Below, one piece after another: positions 1 to 5,771 of a DNA stretch of 10,825 bases. Position 1 is the first letter of the stretch, and every line of letters starts with the position of its first letter. A program made the translations under genes and the position numbers. This DNA is from Deltaproteobacteria bacterium (GTDB taxonomy: Bacteria; Bdellovibrionota_F; JAHFAK01), in NCBI GenBank assembly GCA_023250585.1, contig JAHFAK010000082.1, forward strand, positions 1 to 10,825, given 5' to 3'. Below the pieces are notes generated by a model that was not told where the DNA came from, made no database searches, and worked only from the letters and a program-made list of their open reading frames with translations.

Positions 1-1293
1 ATAATTCTCGACTTTCAGGAAAAACCATTGCCCGAGCTTACACTGAGGTCGAGAGAGGTTAGTTTTGTTAAAAATATGTCTACTGCAATAATTGGAGCAA
101 GAAGATCAGGAAAAACCTATCGAACGTATCAGTTTATTCAAGAATGCCAAGAAAAAGGAGTCAAAAAAGAAAATTTTTGTCGTATACAATTCAATGATCA
201 TCGCATACGTGGTATCAAACTTGCTGAACTCAGCCAAATTCATGAAGCGTATTATGCGCTTTTTCCTGAAAAATTAGGCACAGAAGAAGTTTATTTTATT
301 TTTGATGAAATTCACCGTGTTAATGGATGGGAAGATTATATCCTTCATTTGTTAGAAGAACGAACCCATAGAGTCATTATTACAGGTTCAACTTCAAAAC
401 TTATGACAGGCGATATTGCTTCGGCTTTGAGGGGGAAGAATTTTCCCTGCGAACTCTTTCCCTTTTCGTTTCTCGAATTTATTCGCCATTATGATATTCC
501 TAGAGATATGAGGACAACAAAAGGCCAGGCACATCTCAGAAAGGCGTTTATGAAATACCTTACTCAGGGTGGATTTCCGGGTCTTCTCGATGCACAAGAA
601 ACACAGCATATTGAATTACTTCAAACCTATTGGGATACGATGGTGTTACGTGATATTATTGAAGCTCATCCGCAAGACAATATTAATATTACAACTTTTA
701 ATTATTTTGCAGAAGCTCTCATCTCTCGTATAGGGTGTCCTATTACGATACGTAAAATTGGCCAACATTTAGAAGAAGAAGCATTACCTTTCTCTGCCGA
801 GACACTGTATCGATATCTTGCGTATCTTGAAGAAGCGTTTATGGTGTTTACCCTTTCTATTTATTCAAAGTCAGAAAAAATCAGAGCCAGAAATTATCGT
901 AAAGTATATGCTATTGATTGGGCTCTTGCGAATGCGGTTGCGATAGGGGAAGGCGTTGATGACATGAGAAAGTTAGAAAATATTGTTTTTATTGAACTCA
1001 AACGACGTGGCTATAATGTATCCTATTATCTTACTCGTAGTGGGTATGAGATAGATTTTGTTGCAATAAAAAAGAAAAAACGAAATGTACAAAAGCTCAT
1101 TCAGGTATGCTATTCATTAAATAAAGATGAAGTACGAAATCGTGAATTACGAGGACTTTCTGAAACCTCCAAGTTTTTAAAAATCAAAGAATGTCTGATC
1201 ATAACTCTCAATGATGAAGAAATGCTTGTTCATGATGAACTGAAGATTCGTATTGTTCCTATTTGGAAATGGCTTCTTGAAGTAGAAGAATGA
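1..1293 (+). CDS. DUF4143-type AAA ATPase, 5'-truncated by the window edge
   Basis: Predicted P-loop ATPase of the AAA_14/DUF4143 group, often found in accessory or defence-like islands; the substrate is unknown. The frame is open back to base 1. The codons before the TTG at 28 read like the usual family N-terminus (…FQEKPLPEL), so the true start is probably outside the window and TTG 28 is not the start. Walker A GARRSGKT is at nt 94-117, and Walker B FIFDEIH is around 298-315. ITGSTSKLM is in the sensor position, followed by the family-typical GGFPGLL. The C-terminal domain has the spaced motif ENIVFIELKRRG, then EIDFV, then LIQV, which matches the restriction-nuclease-like (PD-(D/E)XK) fold seen in DUF4143 proteins. 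It ends in TGA, whose first two bases overlap the ATG of a 31-codon mini-ORF that carries repeat copy R1. Family assignment is firm; biological role is inferred only as accessory. Confidence 0.88.
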   Translation: MILDFQEKPLPELTLRSREVSFVKNMSTAIIGARRSGKTYRTYQFIQECQEKGVKKENFCRIQFNDHRIRGIKLAELSQIHEAYYALFPEKLGTEEVYFIFDEIHRVNGWEDYILHLLEERTHRVIITGSTSKLMTGDIASALRGKNFPCELFPFSFLEFIRHYDIPRDMRTTKGQAHLRKAFMKYLTQGGFPGLLDAQETQHIELLQTYWDTMVLRDIIEAHPQDNINITTFNYFAEALISRIGCPITIRKIGQHLEEEALPFSAETLYRYLAYLEEAFMVFTLSIYSKSEKIRARNYRKVYAIDWALANAVAIGEGVDDMRKLENIVFIELKRRGYNVSYYLTRSGYEIDFVAIKKKKRNVQKLIQVCYSLNKDEVRNRELRGLSETSKFLKIKECLIITLNDEEMLVHDELKIRIVPIWKWLLEVEE

Positions 1294-1385
1294 TTGAAAG
1301 CTTGAAAAAATCCGTCCAAAAAACTTTGGCAAAACCGCTCGTATTCAAGGAATCTGGCCATCAATTCGATGTTCAACGTAGATAA
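1290..1385 (+). CDS. 31-aa mini-ORF with AKPLVFK motif, coupled to the ATPase
   Basis: The ATG overlaps the TGA of the upstream ATPase (ATGA), a layout typical of translational coupling. The peptide begins MIESLKKSVQ and contains LAKPLVFKESGHQFD before a TAA stop. A second mini-ORF at 2541-2606 shares AKPLVFK, a variable residue, then SGH, and also begins just after a gene end. Between them the DNA differs by an indel, but the AKPLVFK frame is kept. It may be a real small gene, the remnant of a larger one, or a DNA repeat that happens to be open. I do not recognise the family. Confidence 0.3.
   Translation: MIESLKKSVQKTLAKPLVFKESGHQFDVQRR
1316..1370 (+). repeat. Dispersed repeat R1 (module boundary)
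   Basis: This is the first of three related, same-orientation copies. It begins with a short palindrome (CCAAA, 4 nt, TTTGG), then CCGCTCGTATTCAAGG, then TCTGGCCATC and a CATC…GATG inverted pair. Over the 29 nt from CCGCT to GGCCATC it differs from R2 at three positions. It follows directly on the end of the ATPase gene. Confidence 0.65.
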
Positions 1386-1444
1386 TTCGATTGAGCAAGA
1401 CACTATTTTTGACAGTTAACCTACCAGAAGAAAAATTAGTATAT

Positions 1445-1516
1445 TTGTATGGTAACTCGTTAATTTGACAATAGTTACCATACAAAATATGCTAATTAAG
1501 AAAATGTATGGTAACT
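1445..1516 (+). promoter_or_regulatory. Promoter with three operator-like GTATGGTAACT sites
   Basis: A consensus -35 TTGACA (1465-1470), a 17-nt spacer and a -10 TATGCT (1488-1493) predict a start near 1500, about 39 nt before the next gene. A perfect 13-bp inverted repeat, TTGTATGGTAACT (1445-1457) and AGTTACCATACAA (1473-1485), flanks the -35, and its right arm lies in the spacer. A third, direct copy, TGTATGGTAACT, is at 1505-1516, just downstream of the predicted start. This layout is typical of an operator for a repressor. The likely regulator is the basic protein encoded next (inference). Confidence 0.75.
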
Positions 1517-1538
1517 AAGCTGAGGAAAGGGATTCATT

Positions 1539-1856
1539 ATGGGAGTCATAAAAGGTGTCCTTAAAGAAGAGCTCAAGAATTCGTTGTCCATGAAAAAGTC
1601 ATTTGAGAGAGAATTGGCAAAATTGCCTAAAGGCAGCCTTATCAAAAAGAAAATCAAAGGACATGAATATTACTACCTTTTATTGAGGCATAAAGGCAAA
1701 GTGAAATTCATTTATAAAGGAAAATTATCTAATGATGAGGTAAAGAAATTTAAAGAAGCCAAAGAATATAGGGCAAAGTATAGAAAGTCTTTGTCTAAGA
1801 TCAAAAAACAGATTCGATTCTTAAGGAGTACTTTGCGTGGAAAAGAATCAGTTTGA
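1539..1856 (+). CDS. Small basic DUF6788-like protein, antitoxin or regulator candidate
   Basis: A 105-aa, strongly basic, helix-rich protein. The central stretch KLPKGSLIKKKIKGHEYYYL followed by a charged segment resembles DUF6788-type proteins, which I recall as small proteins of unknown function; that assignment is from memory. It starts with ATG preceded by AGGAAAGG (1523-1530), 8 nt upstream. Its last 20 bp overlap the start of the downstream nucleotidyltransferase, so the two are almost certainly co-translated. A small gene ahead of a nucleotidyltransferase-fold gene, behind a promoter full of repeated operator sites, looks like an autoregulated toxin-antitoxin-type pair, with this protein as the antitoxin/regulator. 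No classical helix-turn-helix is obvious to me, and a simple RNA- or DNA-binding accessory role is also possible. Confidence 0.75.
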   Translation: MGVIKGVLKEELKNSLSMKKSFERELAKLPKGSLIKKKIKGHEYYYLLLRHKGKVKFIYKGKLSNDEVKKFKEAKEYRAKYRKSLSKIKKQIRFLRSTLRGKESV

Positions 1857-2535
1857 ATTGTGCCTAAAAGTCCTCAAGAGGTTAAACGAACAAAAGTTAT
1901 TAGATGATATTATTCTTATAGGAAGCTGGTGTATGCCCTTTTATAAGGAATTTTTTTCTGGAATAAAATATCTCTCCACCTATAAAACTCGAGATGTCGA
2001 TTTTTTAGTTCCGCAGCCCAGAAGGATCAAGATAAATATTGATATTGGAGCTCTTCTGAAAGATTTTGGCTTTGTTATCGGTTATAAAGGATCAAAGGGG
2101 TTTATGAGGTTAGAACATGAGGACTTAATAGTAGAATTTTTGTCTCCTGAAAGAGGCAAAGGGACTGATAAACCGGTCCCTTTGCCTCAACTAAAGATCA
2201 ATGCTCATGCCCTAAGGTTTTTGGATTTTCTTGCTGAAACCATTATAAAAGTGAAGGTTGAGGATTTTTATGTTTCCATGCCGCACCCGGCAACTTTTGC
2301 ACTTCATAAGTTGATTATTTCAGAACGCCGAGCGAATGAGGAAAAAGCTGAAAAAGACAGAAGTATGGCATTTCAATTGTTAAACGCCCTTATTGAAAAA
2401 GGAGAGGACAAAAAAATAAAAGAGGTTTTCTGTTCTAGCCCCATTAAATGGCAAAAGAAAATAATTAAAGTTATAAAAGAAACACATAATAAGAAAATTC
2501 TGGAAATTCTAGAAGTTAATTCAGAAGAGGCCTAA
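1837..2535 (+). CDS. GSU2403-like nucleotidyltransferase-fold protein
   Basis: A 232-aa protein of the polymerase-beta-like nucleotidyltransferase superfamily. It has the Gly-Ser motif at G29-S30 (LIGSWCMPFY), the paired acidic residues D53 and D55 in TRDVDFLVP, and a candidate third metal ligand E100 in LIVEFLSP. The downstream segment PHPATFALHKLIISERR is typical of what I recall as the GSU2403/NTP_transf_8 group. A GTG start is preceded by AAGGAG at 1823-1828, 8 nt away, inside the end of the upstream gene, giving tight coupling with the small basic protein. Superfamily relatives in such pairs transfer nucleotides to tRNA or protein targets as toxins, but the substrate here cannot be read from sequence. 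The active-site residues look intact. A mini-ORF carrying repeat R2 begins 5 nt after its stop. Confidence 0.85.
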   Translation: MEKNQFELCLKVLKRLNEQKLLDDIILIGSWCMPFYKEFFSGIKYLSTYKTRDVDFLVPQPRRIKINIDIGALLKDFGFVIGYKGSKGFMRLEHEDLIVEFLSPERGKGTDKPVPLPQLKINAHALRFLDFLAETIIKVKVEDFYVSMPHPATFALHKLIISERRANEEKAEKDRSMAFQLLNALIEKGEDKKIKEVFCSSPIKWQKKIIKVIKETHNKKILEILEVNSEEA

Positions 2536-2540
2536 AAGGT

Positions 2541-2606
2541 ATGATCAAAAAAACTCCAAAACTTTGGGCCAAGCCGCTTGTATTCAAGGCATCCGGCCAT
2601 CGATGA
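2541..2606 (+). CDS. 21-aa mini-ORF with AKPLVFK motif
   Basis: ATG lies five bases after the nucleotidyltransferase stop codon, and AAAAGG sits immediately before it. It encodes a short basic peptide beginning MIKKTPKLW, with AKPLVFKASGHR before TGA. It is the shorter relative of the 1290-1385 mini-ORF and overlaps repeat R2. A small expressed peptide, a gene remnant and a non-coding repeat are all possible. Confidence 0.25.
   Translation: MIKKTPKLWAKPLVFKASGHR
2556..2604 (+). repeat. Dispersed repeat R2 (module boundary)
   Basis: The second copy of the repeat has CCAAA-AC-TTTGG, then CCGCTTGTATTCAAGG, then CATCCGGCCATC and the palindrome CATCGATG. It lies between the + strand nucleotidyltransferase module and the - strand one, in the same orientation as R1 and R3. 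Confidence 0.65.
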
Positions 2607-2639
2607 TTGCCGTGCTGTTGCTGAAACTTCGGAAATAGT

Positions 2640-3206
2640 TTATTTATTATTTTCCAATAATTCTACCAATTGTTTATTAATAGAAGGATTTCTGAGATCT
2701 CGAGCAATTATTTTTGCCCATTTTTTAAGATACGTTGTGTCCAATTTTTTTCCATGTCTTATAATAATATTCTTGATATCGAGAATATCCTTTTCTCTTC
2801 CTGCGATTAACTTAAGAAGAATTAAATCTTCTTCAGTTGGGAAAGAAGCGGTTAGATCAAAAAGTTTAATTCTCTTTCTTCGTTGAAATGCTTCTAATTC
2901 AAACGGCATTTGCCCAATAAGAAAATCAATATGAACTTTGTCATAAGCGAGTTGAAATACTCCTCTCAGATTAATTGAATTCTGAATGGTTTGAGTATTG
3001 AATTGAAAACCTTTTTTTCGAGCAATTTTTAGGAAACATTGTAAATCTTTTTCGTGAAGAGATATAAGAATATCGATGTCGTTAGTAACTCTCGCTTCCC
3101 CGAGAATTGATGTGGCTAATCCTCCAATAATAAGATATTGAAATTTTTCCTTTTCAAGAATGCTTATTATTTTCGTAAAAGCGGTATCAAGATTGGTATT
3201 TTGCAT
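2640..3206 (-). CDS. Nucleotidyltransferase-fold protein (AbiEii/DUF6036-like)
   Basis: A 188-aa protein of the nucleotidyltransferase superfamily, from a different branch than the gene at 1837. It has G28-G29 in LIIGGLATSILGE, D43 and D45 in ARVTNDIDILI, and D94 in VHIDFLIG, the usual three-acidic metal site. The C-terminal helical part (FPTEEDLILLKLIAGREKD…) matches the region after the active site in AbiEii-like and DUF6036-like proteins, where the helical tail often binds the partner. The gene follows the 64-aa gene with only 2 nt between stop and ATG. It has no Shine-Dalgarno sequence of its own, so it probably depends on coupling. The most likely role is the toxin or effector half of a two-gene module; the substrate is unknown. 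A housekeeping nucleotidyltransferase is less likely given the accessory setting. Confidence 0.8.
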   Translation of the reverse strand: MQNTNLDTAFTKIISILEKEKFQYLIIGGLATSILGEARVTNDIDILISLHEKDLQCFLKIARKKGFQFNTQTIQNSINLRGVFQLAYDKVHIDFLIGQMPFELEAFQRRKRIKLFDLTASFPTEEDLILLKLIAGREKDILDIKNIIIRHGKKLDTTYLKKWAKIIARDLRNPSINKQLVELLENNK

Positions 3207-3208
3207 AG

Positions 3209-3403
3209 TTAGGTAGCTTTTTTAACTTGTTTGTAGAGAGCAATAGGATGATCATCATTAAGAAAATACATTTTAGTATAGAGGTGTGAGCGAAGTAAAT
3301 CTTCGAGAATTTTAACACTTTGTTTTATACTGAGTTTTTGAAGGAAGATTCTTTTTTTGGCCTCGCATTCTTGTAAGTACTTTTTTCGATTGAATATCAT
3401 CAT
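3209..3403 (-). CDS. 64-aa partner protein of the nucleotidyltransferase
   Basis: A small, basic, mostly helical protein (MMIFNRKKYLQECEAKKRIF…) encoded directly upstream of the - strand nucleotidyltransferase, with a 2-nt gap. Size, order and spacing fit the antitoxin-like half of a nucleotidyltransferase module. I do not recognise a named family. Two adjacent ATG codons (3403 and 3400) are possible starts; neither has a good Shine-Dalgarno sequence. The sequence lacks an obvious helix-turn-helix or ribbon-helix-helix pattern. Function is inferred only from context. Confidence 0.6.
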   Translation of the reverse strand: MMIFNRKKYLQECEAKKRIFLQKLSIKQSVKILEDLLRSHLYTKMYFLNDDHPIALYKQVKKAT

Positions 3404-3442
3404 ACTTTATGTGTAGCATATGAAATAAGTTTTTACAATGGA

Positions 3443-3458
3443 TCTCTTATGAAAGAGA
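3443..3458. repeat. Short inverted repeat upstream of the small-gene/NTase pair
   Basis: TCTCTT and AAGAGA form a perfect 6-bp inverted pair around a 4-nt spacer, about 40 bp upstream of the - strand 64-aa gene. It could be an operator of that module, but six bases is short enough to arise by chance. Confidence 0.25.
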
Positions 3459-3470
3459 CAAAAACTGCTT

Positions 3471-3508
3471 CCCAAAACCCTCGGCAAAGCCGTGTGCATT
3501 CAAGGCAT
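3471..3508 (+). repeat. Dispersed repeat R3, the most diverged copy
   Basis: This copy aligns without gaps to R1 over 27 nt: CCTCGGCAAAGCCG then TGTGCATTCAAGG, against CTTTGGCAAAACCG then CTCGTATTCAAGG. It lacks the CCAAA/TTTGG palindrome but has CGGC-AAA-GCCG in its place, and the GGCCATC end is lost. In the frame equivalent to AKPLVFK it reads GKAVCIQ and soon meets a stop, with no ATG start, so it does not code. Confidence 0.5.
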
Positions 3509-3549
3509 ATAGTTGACCTTCTCTATCTCTCTGACGATAATGCTCCCGT

Positions 3550-3825
3550 ATGCTTGAGCGGTTAAGATTTATTGCCAAAAATATTCAGCGTGAATTAAAA
3601 GTGTATCGTCTTGTATTGAAAGACAAGCGAACGCCATTTGTAGCAAAAGTATTGCTTGGCATTGCTATTGGCTACGTCATTTCTCCCATTGATATTATCC
3701 CGGATTTTATTCCGGTGCTTGGGCAGCTTGATGATCTGATTATTGTCCCGATATTGATATTGATTGCTTTGAAAATGATTCCAAAAAGTGTTGTTGAAGA
3801 ATGTAAAACGCGCGTAAGCTCATGA
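3550..3825 (+). CDS. DUF1232 (YkvA-like) small membrane protein
   Basis: A 91-aa DUF1232 family protein. The diagnostic core ISPIDIIPDFIPVLGQLDD is present in full, at about residues 44-62. It is flanked by two hydrophobic segments (about 31-45 and 63-78) that should form membrane helices or a hairpin. The family is widespread and its function is not well established. ATG 3550 is the first start after an in-frame TAA at 3538-3540, and no good Shine-Dalgarno sequence precedes it. It converges on pepF: the two genes share the palindrome TCATGA (3820-3825), which provides the TGA stop of both. It lies just beyond repeat R3 and may be the first core gene after the accessory cassettes. Confidence 0.85.
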   Translation: MLERLRFIAKNIQRELKVYRLVLKDKRTPFVAKVLLGIAIGYVISPIDIIPDFIPVLGQLDDLIIVPILILIALKMIPKSVVEECKTRVSS

Positions 3826-5709
3826 GACCACGTTTTGATTTTTGACCATTCCTTCATAGTCTTTCAAAAGTTTTTCAAATGTTTTAATCGCCTGTATAAT
3901 TGGTTCTGGTTGCGAAAGATCAATTCCTAAATTCTGGATAAGTTCTATTGAATTTTTACGAGACCCTTGTTTTAAAAAATTAAGATATTTTTTTCGTAGA
4001 TCTTCATCATTATTATAAAGTCGTTCGCCAATCACTATTGCTGCGCACATACTGGTTGCATATTGATACACATAAAAATCAGATTGAAAGAAATGAGGAA
4101 TATACGCCCAATAAATGTGCGAAAGATCATCGAGTTCAACTTTATTGCCATAGTATTTTTGTTGAATGGAGATCCAAAGTTTCCCTAAACTTTCGGCATT
4201 CAATGATTCATTTCGTTCAGCCATCTCATGGGCCCCAAGTTCAAATTCAGCAAACATAGTTTGACGAAAAAGGGTACTTTGCATGCCTTCTAAAACCTGA
4301 TAAAGTATTTCACGTTTTTTTTGGGAATCTTTTTCGTGATCAAGAAGATAACGATACAAAATATTTTCATTGGTGATTGAAGCAATTTCTGCAACAAAGA
4401 TGGTGTAGTCACTATAAATATATGGTTGATTTTTGTTTGAAAAATATGAATGCGCTGCGTGGCCTAATTCATGGGCAAGTACTTCCATGTCGCGAAGTGT
4501 GTCTTGATAGTTTAACAGAATAAAAGGATGAACCGTATAAACGCCTGTATTGAATCCACCTGAGTATTTGGCTTTTGTCGGATATACATCGATCCATCGT
4601 TCGTTAAATGCAGTTTCCATAACCCGGGTATAATCATCGCCCAAAACACGAACTGCATCGAGTACTGTTTTTCGTGCCTCTTCATACGGAACTTTTGTCG
4701 GTTTTTTATTATGAGAAGGAGCATAGACATCCCATGCTTGAAGTTTCTTTAACCCAAGCTCTTTGCGCTTAATATCCATATAATGATGAAGCGGGTCGAG
4801 ATTTTTACTTACCGTTTTAATAAGATTGCGCGCAATGTTGCTATCGATATATTTAAAATTCCCCATGGTCGAAGCCTCGAGAGCATCTCTGTAATGTCGC
4901 GCTTTAGCCTGAAAAATACGAAAATTAATCAGCCCATCATAAATGGAACTAAAAGTATTTTTGGATGCAAATAAAGCTCCGAAGTATCCTTTATGCGCCT
5001 CTTCACGTACGCGACGATCAGGAGATATACGATAGAGCGACTGATATGACGAATCAGTTAATGCTACTTCTTCTCCTTTTTCGTCTTTAATTTTTGGGAG
5101 TTTGATATCGTTGGTTTTTAAATTGGTATAGGCATTCATGAGACTTGAATTCACTGAAAATGCACTTGCCAAGAGCTGTTCTTGTGCTGCATCCAAAACA
5201 TGAGCTTTATTTTTTAAAAGTAATCCAAAATATGTTTTATACAAATCTAATTTTAATTCATCAGTTTGAAATTTCTCTAACTTCTTTGTATCAAGAGCAA
5301 TAAGCATCGGGACAACGAAAGAAATTTTTTCATAAAATTGAACCTCAAGAGCATTCATAGTATCGCGCAATTCTTGATTTTTTATTGATGACTGATCCAG
5401 GCTGAAACTTAAGTGCCCATATGCCGCAAGCTTTTCAAGCTGAACTTTAAGTTTATAGACAAGGGTTAAACACTCATAAAGATCGTTACCAGATTTTGTT
5501 ATTCTTTCTTTACAACTATCGATTTGTTTTAGCTCCTTTTTGAAAAGCTCTAAATCATGATTGAGATCGGCTTCGCTTTTGTATATGTCCTCTAGGTTCC
5601 ATTGATATTTTTTATCGATTTCATTTTGCTTTTCTTCTGCGCTTGTTTTCATAAAACTCCCTGAAAAAAATAGTATTAAAATAATAAATATTCGATGTGT
5701 AGATTTCAT
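3820..5709 (-). CDS. pepF: Oligoendopeptidase F (M3B metallopeptidase) with signal peptide
   Basis: A 629-aa zinc endopeptidase that cleaves oligopeptides. The zinc site is H413-E414-x-x-H417 in AHELGHAAHSYFS, and the third ligand is probably E441 in FVAEIASITNE. The N-terminal region (YQWNLEDIYKSEADLNHDLE) and the C-terminal LGIDLSQPEPI are typical of PepF. Most PepF proteins are about 600 aa and cytoplasmic. This one has an extra N-terminus with a positive start, a hydrophobic run at about residues 7-19 and a plausible signal-peptidase I site after T22-S23-A24, so export to the periplasm is predicted. ATG 5709 is supported by AAGGAG (plus-strand CTCCTT, 5719-5724). A second start at M20 also has a Shine-Dalgarno sequence. 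The gene follows yifB on the same strand after 62 nt, perhaps co-transcribed. The catalytic site is intact. Confidence 0.93.
   Translation of the reverse strand: MKSTHRIFIILILFFSGSFMKTSAEEKQNEIDKKYQWNLEDIYKSEADLNHDLELFKKELKQIDSCKERITKSGNDLYECLTLVYKLKVQLEKLAAYGHLSFSLDQSSIKNQELRDTMNALEVQFYEKISFVVPMLIALDTKKLEKFQTDELKLDLYKTYFGLLLKNKAHVLDAAQEQLLASAFSVNSSLMNAYTNLKTNDIKLPKIKDEKGEEVALTDSSYQSLYRISPDRRVREEAHKGYFGALFASKNTFSSIYDGLINFRIFQAKARHYRDALEASTMGNFKYIDSNIARNLIKTVSKNLDPLHHYMDIKRKELGLKKLQAWDVYAPSHNKKPTKVPYEEARKTVLDAVRVLGDDYTRVMETAFNERWIDVYPTKAKYSGGFNTGVYTVHPFILLNYQDTLRDMEVLAHELGHAAHSYFSNKNQPYIYSDYTIFVAEIASITNENILYRYLLDHEKDSQKKREILYQVLEGMQSTLFRQTMFAEFELGAHEMAERNESLNAESLGKLWISIQQKYYGNKVELDDLSHIYWAYIPHFFQSDFYVYQYATSMCAAIVIGERLYNNDEDLRKKYLNFLKQGSRKNSIELIQNLGIDLSQPEPIIQAIKTFEKLLKDYEGMVKNQNVVS
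5650..5662 (-). promoter_or_regulatory. Possible internal ribosome binding site and second pepF start
   Basis: On the - strand, AGGGAG (plus strand 5657-5662) precedes an in-frame ATG (5652-5650, codon 20) by 4 nt. Initiation here would give MKTSAEEKQ…, a product without the hydrophobic signal segment. The spacing is on the short side, so use of this start is uncertain. Confidence 0.35.
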
Positions 5710-5771
5710 AATGGATGTCTCCTTGTTTTTCAGGAATATTATTATAAAAATAAAAGAGATGATAAAGAATT

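Noticed and set aside
1409-1437. TTGACA at 1409-1414 as a promoter
   Set aside because: At the right distance the sequence is AAAATT, a poor -10; the TTGACA at 1465 with TATGCT is much better.
2541-2606. Relation to glycyl-tRNA synthetase because of the VFKASGH string
   Set aside because: The seven-residue match resembles a motif of eukaryote/archaea-type glycyl-tRNA synthetases, but nothing around it fits and the sister mini-ORF departs from it; chance is more likely.
2578-2886. 102-codon open frame on the + strand
   Set aside because: It is antisense to the better supported nucleotidyltransferase with intact motifs, and the translation has no recognisable features.
3449-3565. 38-codon frame beginning MKETKTASQ across repeat R3
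   Set aside because: Its frame differs from that of the AKPLVFK mini-ORFs, it has no ribosome binding site, and it overlaps the start of the DUF1232 gene.
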